Position numbers and translations under genes: made by a program. The notes beneath the pieces were generated by a model. That model was not told the origin of the DNA, did not search any database, and was given only the letters and a program-made list of their open reading frames with translations. Of a stretch of 64,000 nucleotides of DNA, positions 26,207 through 33,216 are shown one piece after another (the first letter of the stretch is position 1; each line of letters begins with the position of its first letter). The stretch is taken from positions 62,001-126,000 of the forward strand of contig NZ_KB899418.1 of the NCBI RefSeq assembly GCF_000378205.1, in the 5' to 3' direction. This DNA is from Sediminispirochaeta bajacaliforniensis DSM 16054. Its GTDB lineage: Bacteria > Spirochaetota > Spirochaetia > DSM-16054 > Sediminispirochaetaceae.

Positions 26207-27208
26207 TCAGATCCCCCAACGCAGGCCCGCGGTATGTACAGGAGCGTCCCACAAAGCAAGCAGCTTTTCATCAGCCTTTACCGCAGAGATGGAAAACCCT
26301 TGCATTTCAAGGGAGGTAATGTAATTACCTACAAGGCGGCGTACGATTTTCAAGCCTTTTGCCTTGCAGAACTGCTCGAACTCATTGTAGAGGAGATAAA
26401 GTTCGATGAGAGGAGTACCGCCCATTCCGTTGAGCAGGACAATAAGCTCGTCACCCTTTTTATACGGAATATCGGAAACAACGGCCTCACCCATCATCTG
26501 AATATATTCATGAGCTGTTTTCTGCTTCATCCTTTCGCGACCAGGCTCACCATGAATGCCGACCCCCATCTCAATCTCATCAGCACCGATTTCAAAGGTA
26601 GGCTTGCCGGCGGAAGGAACGGTACAGGATGTCAGGGCCATTCCCATAGACCTGCCGACCTCGTTGACCCGACGACAGAATTCGGCGGTCTTCTTGAGAT
26701 CATCACCACGTTCTGCAGCAGCGCCTGCAATCTTTTCCGCAATGACGGTGCAGCCTACGCCCCGTCTTCCCTCGGTATATAAGCTATCTTTTACGGCAAC
26801 ATCGTCGTCGATAATAACGGACTCAACGGTTATCCCTGCCTCACCACAAAGATCGGCGGCCATTTCGAAATTCATCACATCACCGGAATAGTTTTTCACG
26901 ATGTGAAGAACACCGGCACCTCCGTCCACAGCCTTTGTCGCCTCTTCCATCTGATCGGGAGTCGGAGAGGTAAAGACGGCACCGGGACAGGCGGCATCAA
27001 GCATTCCCAACCCTACAAAACCGCCATGTAACGGCTCATGGCCACTTCCACCGCCTGAAATAACCGCAACCTTTCCTTTCCGTGTCTTGCTGCTACGCGT
27101 AATAAAGTTCGGATCACGGTGGACCTTAAGGATATCGGAATGAGCGAGCTCCATTCCCGTCAAGGCCTCTTTAATGACATCATCAGGCGCATTGATCAAT
27201 TTCTTCAT
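26207..27208 (-). CDS. dhaK: Dihydroxyacetone kinase substrate-binding subunit DhaK
   Basis: A 333-residue subunit that binds dihydroxyacetone covalently as a hemiaminal on a histidine, here in the segment GVGIHGEPGRER near residue 218. Other family marks are ISGGGSGHEPLHGGFVG near residue 50, HIVKNYSGDVMNFEMA and LLNGMGGTPLIELYLLY. ATG 27208 with GGAGG 7 bases upstream. First gene of dhaK-dhaL-dhaM, with its own promoter. It feeds dihydroxyacetone phosphate into glycolysis. Confidence 0.95.
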   Translation of the reverse strand: MKKLINAPDDVIKEALTGMELAHSDILKVHRDPNFITRSSKTRKGKVAVISGGGSGHEPLHGGFVGLGMLDAACPGAVFTSPTPDQMEEATKAVDGGAGVLHIVKNYSGDVMNFEMAADLCGEAGITVESVIIDDDVAVKDSLYTEGRRGVGCTVIAEKIAGAAAERGDDLKKTAEFCRRVNEVGRSMGMALTSCTVPSAGKPTFEIGADEIEMGVGIHGEPGRERMKQKTAHEYIQMMGEAVVSDIPYKKGDELIVLLNGMGGTPLIELYLLYNEFEQFCKAKGLKIVRRLVGNYITSLEMQGFSISAVKADEKLLALWDAPVHTAGLRWGI

Positions 27209-27267
27209 GGTAACCTCCGAAAGTTTTGCTATTTTTTTTTGCAACACCAGGATGGTAGTTCAATCCC

Positions 27268-27295
27268 ATTATAAAACAGAATGAACATTTGTCAA
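27268..27295 (-). promoter_or_regulatory. Promoter of the dha operon
   Basis: Minus-strand TTGACA (27290-27295) and consensus TATAAT (27268-27273) are 16 bases apart, about 60 bases upstream of the dhaK start codon. No clear inverted repeat was found around it, so the binding site of the presumed regulator is not identified. Confidence 0.65.
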
Positions 27296-27384
27296 ATTAG
27301 TATTAACACAATTTCACTCTTCACTATCGTTCGTATGTTGCGCTACTTCAGGAATGTGATAAGAAAGAGTACCCTATGATAGAT

Positions 27385-28551
27385 CTATGTATATCGATTA
27401 AAGTGGTCGTCAATTACAATAGTTGCAGCACCCAAAAGATTTTCATTTTCTTTGATGTTTGTCATATGGATATCGACAGTGAAAAAATTCCTCGCAATGT
27501 AAGAACCGAGTACATACTTTTTTACTGCATCCAAAAACATTTCCGGTCTATACACGACAAAACCGGAAAGAATCACCTTATCCAGGGCCATCAGGTTGAC
27601 GGCATTTACAACGGCGATAGAAAAAATTCCCGCATAGTGATCAATGATATCGATAAAATAACGCTCACCAGCATAAGCTTTGTCTACGATCTGCTCCCAG
27701 GAGACAATATCCGGAACATCTTTCTGTACAGCCTTCAAAATATTAGTGATTCCATAATATTGGTATAAACATCCTCGATTTCCGCAAGCACAGGGTTCTC
27801 CGTCGAATTTAATAGACATGTGGCCCAATTCCGGCGTCAAACCGAGCTTTCCGCTATACAATTGCCGATCTTTCACAATACCAAATCCGATACCAACATA
27901 CGATATTATGCACATGAAATCATCAAGGTGTTTTCCGTAGCCAAAATACAATTCCGCTAAGCTGACTGCATTTGCATCCCGTTCCAGGCAGATATCCACA
28001 TCAAAATATTTTTTGAACGCCTCAACGATGTGAAAACCATGCCATAATGAAAAATCCGGAATATCACTGTCGATAATGCCATTCATGGTATCAACAGGGC
28101 CTGGGGTTGTGATCCCCAGGCCTAAGAGCGAACCCTTTTTGCATTCCGGCAGAATCGTGTTCTTTATCGCATCACTTATGATCTTTACCGCCGTTTCGGG
28201 GCTATCGGCTCTGTCAAGTGCAACTGGTTCGGAAATAAGAACAGCACCTCCAAATTCAACCAAACCAATCGTACAGCCATCTCGTGCAATATCGACACCT
28301 ATGATTGTATAGCGATCGGAAACAATCTCTAAGGTTTTCGGATTACGTCCGACCCTGTTGTTTTTTACGTTAACGTCCGATTCCCGGATAAGACCTTCTT
28401 CGATTAATTCGTCAACAAGATTCGTGATTGTTGCCCGGGTTAGGCCTGTCAACCTTGCGAACTCAGCCCGTGAAAAATTCTTTTTAAAAAGATTACGAAT
28501 AATCAAGTGCCGGTTATAGATTTTGTTGTAAGGTGAATTTCTCGCATGCAT
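27385..28551 (-). CDS. ROK-family transcriptional regulator
   Basis: A 388-residue protein with an N-terminal winged helix (FSRAEFARLTGLTRATITNLVDELIEEGLI, residues 25-55) and a C-terminal sugar-kinase-like ROK domain: GVDIARDGCTIGLVE, GITTPGPVDTMNGII, LTPELGHMSIKF and the zinc motif CACGNRGCL. Most such proteins are sugar-responsive repressors; its place just upstream of dhaK on the same strand suggests dha control. Its ATG lies only 4 bases from the presumed prophage end and no ribosome site is seen before it, so the native 5' region has probably been displaced and expression may be altered. Confidence 0.85.
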   Translation of the reverse strand: MHARNSPYNKIYNRHLIIRNLFKKNFSRAEFARLTGLTRATITNLVDELIEEGLIRESDVNVKNNRVGRNPKTLEIVSDRYTIIGVDIARDGCTIGLVEFGGAVLISEPVALDRADSPETAVKIISDAIKNTILPECKKGSLLGLGITTPGPVDTMNGIIDSDIPDFSLWHGFHIVEAFKKYFDVDICLERDANAVSLAELYFGYGKHLDDFMCIISYVGIGFGIVKDRQLYSGKLGLTPELGHMSIKFDGEPCACGNRGCLYQYYGITNILKAVQKDVPDIVSWEQIVDKAYAGERYFIDIIDHYAGIFSIAVVNAVNLMALDKVILSGFVVYRPEMFLDAVKKYVLGSYIARNFFTVDIHMTNIKENENLLGAATIVIDDHFNRYT

Positions 28552-28555
28552 ATTC

Positions 28556-28664
28556 TGTAGCGGCGCGAGAAAACTCGGGCGATATGACGGGATAATCTAC
28601 CAGCCTCATGTATGCACCTGCTGAAAACATCTATTCACTTTTGCTTGGTCGCGAGACAAATACC
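28556..28664. other. Presumed prophage terminus with transposase-site-like repeats
   Basis: The host ROK gene ends its upstream side at 28551, and phage sequence appears to begin TGTAGCGGCGCGAGAAAAC at 28556. A TG start is the rule for Mu-type ends (TG...CA). The element CGCGAGA plus A-rich bases recurs at 28564-28574 and 28650-28660, as would be expected for paired transposase sites. The exact base and the 5-bp duplication (candidate TATTC, 28551-28555) need the other end for confirmation. Confidence 0.5.
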
Positions 28665-29695
28665 ACCTCGCTCATCACCTGCCTCCGGAGCCGAAAGGTG
28701 TTGGCGTGACTGGAATGAGCAATCCATGAGTGAACTGCGGCTCGCACACGATCTATATCGATGCGCCCATACTTGTATTCCGCAGCCAGTCTCTTAAGCC
28801 TCTTTCTCATACGCTTGACAGAGTCTTTTCTCAGCTTCCTATGCGTTGGCCAGATCCGGTATCCGAGAAAATCCAACGGTCTGCCGCCGAATCTCCGCAA
28901 CGGAAACACTTGGGTTTTCCCGTTTGTATGCAGGAGCAACCTGTCCTGCAGAAACCCCTCAATCCGGCGCCTGAGATCCTGCAGGTGCTGTTTGTCGTGG
29001 TGCAGTATCACGAAATCATCCATGTACCTGACGTAGTGCCGCTCTCTGAGATCGTACTTGACGAATTTATCCAGCTCGTGGAGGTAGATGTTGGCAAACA
29101 GCTGGCTGGTCAGATTCCCGATAGGGATACCACGAGGCCGACAAGCCCCTTCCTCCACGTACGAATCTATGATGTTGTCCAGAAGCCGCAGAGTTGGCTT
29201 GCAGGCTATTCTCTTCCTCAGTAGGCGCTTGAGGATCTCGTGGTCTACACTCGGAAAATACTTCGAGATATCGGCCTTGAGAGCATAGACAGCCCCATGC
29301 TCACGTCGCACCTTTCGCATCATCCGTTCGGCAGTATCGGCTCCGGCGTGCGTTCCTTTGCCTGGCCTGCAGGCGTAGCTATCCTTGATGAAACGAACCT
29401 CCCAGATGGGCTCGATAACCGACACAATTGAGTGATGCACGACCCTGTGCCGGAACGGCAGAGACGCAACCACTCTGGTTTTCGGCTCATGCACCGTGAA
29501 TAGCCGATAACCGGAGGTATCGTACTCCTCCCAGATCAACTCATTCTGGAGCTGTATCAGCTCCTCCTCGAGGCCGGCCGTGAACCGGACCACTTCATTC
29601 TGGTACCGCTTGCCCTTACGGGCTTTTCGGTAGGCTTCATGGAGAGCTTCAAATGAGTATATCTGTGGGTAGAGATTATTGTACGTCTTCGCCAT
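28631..29695 (-). CDS. DGR reverse transcriptase
   Basis: A 354-residue reverse transcriptase. Visible blocks: KADISKYFPSVDH (first catalytic Asp, near residue 142), GIPIGNLTSQLFANIYLHELD (near 190) and RYMDDFVILHHD (catalytic YMDD near 224-227), then a thumb region rich in Arg/Lys. The IGNLTSQ motif, with SQ in place of the QGxxxSP of group II intron enzymes, is the signature of DGR reverse transcriptases. There is no maturase or endonuclease domain. ATG 29695 has AGGGA 5 bases upstream; a GTG just before it is too close to that site. It copies the template-repeat RNA with adenine-specific errors, with Avd as partner. Confidence 0.96.
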   Translation of the reverse strand: MAKTYNNLYPQIYSFEALHEAYRKARKGKRYQNEVVRFTAGLEEELIQLQNELIWEEYDTSGYRLFTVHEPKTRVVASLPFRHRVVHHSIVSVIEPIWEVRFIKDSYACRPGKGTHAGADTAERMMRKVRREHGAVYALKADISKYFPSVDHEILKRLLRKRIACKPTLRLLDNIIDSYVEEGACRPRGIPIGNLTSQLFANIYLHELDKFVKYDLRERHYVRYMDDFVILHHDKQHLQDLRRRIEGFLQDRLLLHTNGKTQVFPLRRFGGRPLDFLGYRIWPTHRKLRKDSVKRMRKRLKRLAAEYKYGRIDIDRVRAAVHSWIAHSSHANTFRLRRQVMSEVVFVSRPSKSE

Positions 29696-29858
29696 CACGT
29701 TCCCTATAGAAAATCGGGGCGCCCAGAGGGGTCGGCTTCAGCCTACTGTCCCAGGCACCCCTGTTTATGTCTTTCGGCGCTTGGCCGAGGAGCACGGGTC
29801 CTTTTGATACTGCACTGGATGCGAGCCCATGAGCCCGCGCCTTCTCGCAGTTTTCAAG

Positions 29859-29974
29859 AGCCGGGCGGAACCCGATGTTGTTGTTCGAGTTCGACCGCAG
29901 GTTGTTCAAGTTCAACGTGAACACCCCGGCATCCGCCGCGTTGTTCCAGTTGCCACCCCGGATCGGCAGGCGCT
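29859..29974 (-). repeat. DGR template repeat (TR)
   Basis: A non-coding 116-base template, 8 bases after the avd stop and 164 bases before the reverse transcriptase start. It aligns without gaps to 30398-30513 (constant offset 539). On the sense (minus) strand it has 25 adenines, mostly as AAC codons in the reading frame of the target gene, the usual design because AAC can mutate to many amino acids but not to a stop. The 91 non-adenine positions are identical to the variable repeat. Confidence 0.97.
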
Positions 29975-29981
29975 ACATGCT

Positions 29982-30326
29982 TTAACCCGAGCCCCTTTGG
30001 ATTGCCTTAAACCAACCTCCGATCATACGCCCGATCTCGTTCAGAAGCATCGACCAGTAGTGATACTTCTTGAAAGGGAGATACTCCAACTCCTTTGCGA
30101 GACGGATTTGCGCCCGGAGCAGGTCCAGTTCAGCATCCAAGTCTTGCATCGTTGTTTTCTTGTGGTACCTGTGGTTGCACACAATGATCAGTCGCAGCAG
30201 GCGCCACATCGTGTCACGGATCTCTTGGCTTAGAACGTGCCGCTCCGACTTTGGGAACTGCCGAATTGCCGTGTATCCGTAGGCTATCATATCCTCGGTC
30301 TTCTGTCGGATTTTCAGGTCGTCCAT
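29982..30326 (-). CDS. avd: DGR accessory variability determinant (Avd)
   Basis: A 114-residue, mostly helical basic protein (for example TIDLDAELDLLRAQIRLAKELEYLP-like helix pattern around residues 60-85; C-terminal KYHYWSMLLNEIGRMIGGWFKA). This matches the four-helix-bundle Avd family, related to 23S rRNA intervening-sequence proteins, which forms a pentamer that binds the reverse transcriptase and template RNA. It lies between target gene and template repeat, as expected. The ribosome site is weak. Confidence 0.9.
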   Translation of the reverse strand: MDDLKIRQKTEDMIAYGYTAIRQFPKSERHVLSQEIRDTMWRLLRLIIVCNHRYHKKTTMQDLDAELDLLRAQIRLAKELEYLPFKKYHYWSMLLNEIGRMIGGWFKAIQRGSG

Positions 30327-30339
30327 GTTACTTCAGGAT

Positions 30340-30361
30340 GGGCCGGGCTATCGCCCGGCCC
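30340..30361 (-). repeat. GC-rich hairpin downstream of the variable repeat
   Basis: Perfect 9-base arms GGGCCGGGC (30340-30348) and GCCCGGCCC (30353-30361). Read on the target-gene strand the 4-base loop is GATA. It begins 36 bases beyond the 3' end of the variable repeat. DGR target sites in phages carry such hairpins or cruciforms with GC-rich stems and GRNA tetraloops, needed for efficient retrohoming; GATA fits GRNA. No T-run follows, so a terminator is unlikely. Confidence 0.85.
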
Positions 30362-30382
30362 CCAGATACCACACCCCAGATA

Positions 30383-31474
30383 TCAGATCCCAACAAAAGC
30401 CGGGCGGAACCCGAAGATGTGGCTCGAGTACGACCGCAGGCTGTTCAAGTGCAACGCGAACACCCCGGCAACCGCCGCGATGTGCCAGTAGCCACCCCGG
30501 AACGGCAGGCGCTCGCCTACGTTCCGCATATATATGTTGTCGCCACCCAGAGATGTAAGGCCCGGAAAGAGCCCCAATTGCTTAGCAAGATCCGGTACCG
30601 TAATCCCGGCGTCGGCGGTCATGGATTCAAAATCCATACTGGCGCTTGTCGACCCGTCGCTCTGGCTGGTCACGGTGTCGTTTAACAGCACATCGCCGCT
30701 GCCTGTGGCACCGGTAGCGTCGTACTTCAACGTACCACTAGTACCAGGAGCCACAAGTGACCCGTCTTGCGCTATCGCCTTCCATTCACTCGACCCGGCA
30801 GACTGATCCTTGCTGTTGTCAGCTGCATTGTTTGACGCCAGGATCTGAATCTCACCGTCTACCAGCCGAAGACCACCAACCCACTCCCATACGTTACCAT
30901 TCAGATCCGCGATCCCCGCGAAGGTATGATCGTGACGCCAGGTCGCCGGGCCGGAGCCGGTAAGGATTCGGGCGCTGCCGATCGCCTGGCCCGGTGCATA
31001 CTGATCTCCGTCCTGGCGAGTGCCGGTTTCGTACGTGGCAGCGTGATCCCTACCGTAGTTGTTGTTGCCGTTCGGCATAGTGCCGTTCTTATGAGCCCAG
31101 AGAGCGATCGCGGCCCATTCGGCATTGGTCAGCAAGTGCCACCCCGCGCCTTTGGCCGAGCAGTACCCACGGGCCTGATCGGCGTCGGTGTACACCCTGG
31201 GGTCTTGTCCTGGCAAGGCCAAGGCGCGCCCGTCATGGACGACCGCCTGATACTGGCCGACCCAGATCTCGCTCTTTTCGACGCCGTTCACCAGGAAGGC
31301 GGGATGCACCCCAGACCCAAGGGACGCATCGATATCCTCGATGTTGAACTTGGGAATCCGCACCATGTAGCTGGGATATCCCTTGTCGTCGTACATAATC
31401 GTAACACGTCCGCCGGTCGCCGCTTCGACAGCCTGCCTGGCTGTATCCTTAATACTGATAATCAACCCACTCAT
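30383..31474 (-). CDS. DGR target: variable tail-associated C-type-lectin/FGE-like protein
   Basis: A 363-residue protein. Residues about 35-200 look like the formylglycine-generating-enzyme/sulfatase-modifying-factor type of C-type lectin fold (SEIWVGQYQAVV, GWHLLTNAEWAAIALW, IADLNGNVWEWVGGL), followed by a Ser/Gly-rich insert and a C-terminal segment RLPFRGGYWHIAAVAGVF...GFRPA that is the diversified ligand-binding surface. Residues 321-359 are encoded by the variable repeat. ATG overlaps the preceding stop (TAATG) and has GGAGGA. Position after tail-fibre genes suggests the phage receptor-binding protein, analogous to Mtd of BPP-1. The catalytic cysteines of true FGE are not expected here. 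Confidence 0.93.
   Translation of the reverse strand: MSGLIISIKDTARQAVEAATGGRVTIMYDDKGYPSYMVRIPKFNIEDIDASLGSGVHPAFLVNGVEKSEIWVGQYQAVVHDGRALALPGQDPRVYTDADQARGYCSAKGAGWHLLTNAEWAAIALWAHKNGTMPNGNNNYGRDHAATYETGTRQDGDQYAPGQAIGSARILTGSGPATWRHDHTFAGIADLNGNVWEWVGGLRLVDGEIQILASNNAADNSKDQSAGSSEWKAIAQDGSLVAPGTSGTLKYDATGATGSGDVLLNDTVTSQSDGSTSASMDFESMTADAGITVPDLAKQLGLFPGLTSLGGDNIYMRNVGERLPFRGGYWHIAAVAGVFALHLNSLRSYSSHIFGFRPAFVGI
30398..30513 (-). repeat. DGR variable repeat (VR)
   Basis: A 116-base copy of the template repeat inside the 3' end of the target gene. Thirteen positions differ (30415, 30417, 30421, 30423, 30430, 30441, 30451, 30457, 30471, 30480, 30484, 30490, 30502), each opposite a template adenine: seven A to T, three A to C, three A to G. 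They change codons 325, 329, 331, 332, 335, 340, 342, 345, 349, 351, 352, 353 and 354. The invariant GC-rich 3' end, coding GFRPA, is the expected site where mutagenic homing starts. Confidence 0.97.
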
Positions 31475-31839
31475 TACTCATCTCCTCCTTCGCTGTTTTC
31501 CGGTGCGGGAGGCAAGGCCCACACATTTACGACCACTTGATCCAGGTTCACCGGCTGTTTTTCCATCTCCATGATGGCGGATCCTGATTCCGGATCTGCC
31601 TCTCCGGTTTCGACCTCAAGGTAAGCCGCCGGCGGGAGTGTTACGTTAGCCACATACCAGCCCGCCCCTTTACCTTCTACCACCTGGCCCTCATGATCGA
31701 GCGACAAGTCGATCGTGATTGCCTGGTCTTGTTGCCGTGCGGCAACATCGATCTGATACCCACCTACTTTGAGATACTTAGTTCCCATCGTGATCGGCAG
31801 GTACTCGCCTTCTGTCTGATAGAGAATCTCTATACCCAT
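31474..31839 (-). CDS. Small phage protein upstream of the DGR target
   Basis: A 121-residue beta-rich, acidic protein starting MGIEILYQTEGEYLPITMG. The ATG at 31839 is chosen for its AAGGAGGAG site; an earlier ATG overlaps the tail-fibre gene. It ends in an overlap with the target-gene start, so the two are translated together. I recognise no family; by position it could be a connector or chaperone for the variable receptor-binding protein. Confidence 0.65.
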   Translation of the reverse strand: MGIEILYQTEGEYLPITMGTKYLKVGGYQIDVAARQQDQAITIDLSLDHEGQVVEGKGAGWYVANVTLPPAAYLEVETGEADPESGSAIMEMEKQPVNLDQVVVNVWALPPAPENSEGGDE

Positions 31840-31849
31840 GAACTCCTCC

Positions 31850-32746
31850 TTATCCCTTGTTGACATTTAGCAGCGTCCAGCGCAACGCCACATTGTCGGC
31901 GCTACCCTCATGACGGATCTTGAAGCCATTTTGCTGCTTCTCGACCACCTTGACCGCGCCGATCATCCCGAAGTCCGTTGCGCTCTCGACCGTGAGATTC
32001 ACGTCGTACTCAGGTGCGTTTATCGCAGGAAACGGAAGTGCAACATACACGTCCTGTACGGTGCTGATCGTGAATCCGTTCCAGCCCTGCACAATCCGAC
32101 GGTCGGTGAGTGTTACCGCATCAATACTGTCCGTAGTGTCACCGGCCGGTACCGTGATCTCGTACAGCTTGAGGCCGGAGTCCGGGATCTCTTTGGCGAT
32201 GCTGACACGATATCCACTCCCATCGTGCCAAAGGTATGCCCAGTACGTCTCCGCAGCTGATCCGGGATTTTGGGGAACCGTGACGTGGTAGTCATCATCA
32301 GGGACATACCGAACATCTCCATCGATATACGCGATAGACCGATCCCCTGATACATACGCACCCGTCCGTGTCAGATGAAGAGCACGGATATCGCTTTTCA
32401 CCAAGATGACCCCCTCAACCACCCATTTGTTTTTGAGTACCGCCGTTCCCTGACTAAGCACCCGCTCACGGAGATCCGTGATACCCTTCCGGTTCACCCC
32501 AACGCCGGACAGTGCCTGCGCAATAGCTGAAATGATGGCATTCTGCGCTTCATCGTCGATACCTTGCTGTAGGTTCTGCAGTTCTCCGTCCGTCTGGTCC
32601 ACACGCCCCTTCAGGTACACAGTCCTGTTCGCAAGTTGCTTTGCCTGCAGATTACTGATTCCGTCTGGGCCGCCCAGCACTGGGTCCGTGGTCTCGATCT
32701 GGTATATACCGCCTTCCCAGACCGATGATTCTTGTACATTTGCCAT
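31850..32746 (-). CDS. Tail fibre protein
   Basis: A 298-residue protein whose first 60 residues (SSVWEGGIYQIETTDPVLGGPDGISNLQAKQLANRTVYLKGRV) match the baseplate-attaching N-terminus of P2/Mu-type tail fibres. A short coiled-coil follows, then a beta-rich shaft ending in an Ig-like or lectin-like C-terminus. Strong AAGGAGG site. It likely carries the variable DGR product to the tail tip. Confidence 0.8.
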   Translation of the reverse strand: MANVQESSVWEGGIYQIETTDPVLGGPDGISNLQAKQLANRTVYLKGRVDQTDGELQNLQQGIDDEAQNAIISAIAQALSGVGVNRKGITDLRERVLSQGTAVLKNKWVVEGVILVKSDIRALHLTRTGAYVSGDRSIAYIDGDVRYVPDDDYHVTVPQNPGSAAETYWAYLWHDGSGYRVSIAKEIPDSGLKLYEITVPAGDTTDSIDAVTLTDRRIVQGWNGFTISTVQDVYVALPFPAINAPEYDVNLTVESATDFGMIGAVKVVEKQQNGFKIRHEGSADNVALRWTLLNVNKG

Positions 32747-32772
32747 GGATCACTCCTCCTTTATGGCTTGGT

Positions 32773-33216
32773 TTAGAAGATGATCAGCCATTGTCCCTCG
32801 ATGCTGATATCCGATTCTTTTTCGATCGCCTTCGTTCGATGTTTTCGTGCAAACAAAGCGCCGTCGGCCGTGAGAAGCCCAAATTCCCCGATCGACATAC
32901 CGTTCGCTTCGGTGACCAAAAGATTCCAGGCAATCTCAACCTGACCAGGCGCCGGATACGAGAATGCCTGCACCGGCTTCATATAAGCCGATGTGATTCC
33001 GGTATCACCTGGCGTTGGAGTCGACTGGTTGGTCCCGAAGGCGATTCTGTCAATACTTCTTCCGCTTACCTCACCAGAAATCAACCTCGCCATCACCGAA
33101 CGCGCCGCGTCGACGATTAGATTCCGGTCTTGATACTCAAGAACCAACTGTTCGCCTCGATATACCTGCATACGAAAATCGCCCCGCACAGGCACCACCT
33201 CTCTTTGTGTAATCAT
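32773..33216 (-). CDS. Phage tail-tip/fibre-associated protein
   Basis: A 147-residue beta-rich protein with NLIVDAARSVMARLISG near residue 32, IDRIAFGTNQSTPTPGDTGI, and a C-terminal EFGLLTADGALFARKH segment. This pattern recurs in small tail-collar or fibre-attachment proteins of Myoviridae-type tails. GGAGG site before ATG; overlaps the gp48-like gene by 4 bases. Exact role not known. Confidence 0.6.
   Translation of the reverse strand: MITQREVVPVRGDFRMQVYRGEQLVLEYQDRNLIVDAARSVMARLISGEVSGRSIDRIAFGTNQSTPTPGDTGITSAYMKPVQAFSYPAPGQVEIAWNLLVTEANGMSIGEFGLLTADGALFARKHRTKAIEKESDISIEGQWLIIF

Larger units (their letters stand above)
28631..31474 (-). other. Diversity-generating retroelement cassette
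   Basis: Gene order along the minus strand is target gene with 3' variable repeat, hairpin, avd, template repeat, reverse transcriptase. This is the same order as in the Bordetella phage BPP-1 DGR. RNA copied from the template repeat is reverse transcribed with errors at adenines, and the cDNA replaces the variable repeat, changing the target protein while the template stays fixed. All parts are intact and the repeats are identical outside template adenines. Confidence 0.96.

Noticed and set aside
28552-28630. tRNA-type attachment site for an integrase
   Set aside because: No tRNA gene or integrase is present; the phage encodes a DDE transposase and MuB-like ATPase, so insertion by transposition is expected.
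28631-29695. Group II intron or retron reverse transcriptase
   Set aside because: The IGNLTSQ motif, short length, no maturase domain, neighbouring Avd and a TR/VR pair with adenine-only differences all point to a DGR.
29676-29924. 82-codon frame that begins in the template repeat
   Set aside because: Its first residues resemble the target protein only because the template copies that sequence. The rest has no homology and it overlaps the reverse transcriptase start, so it is non-coding.
30340-30361. Rho-independent terminator after the target gene
   Set aside because: The stem is strong but no T-run follows on the coding strand, and avd and the reverse transcriptase downstream need the same transcript. 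The GRNA-type loop favours a homing role.
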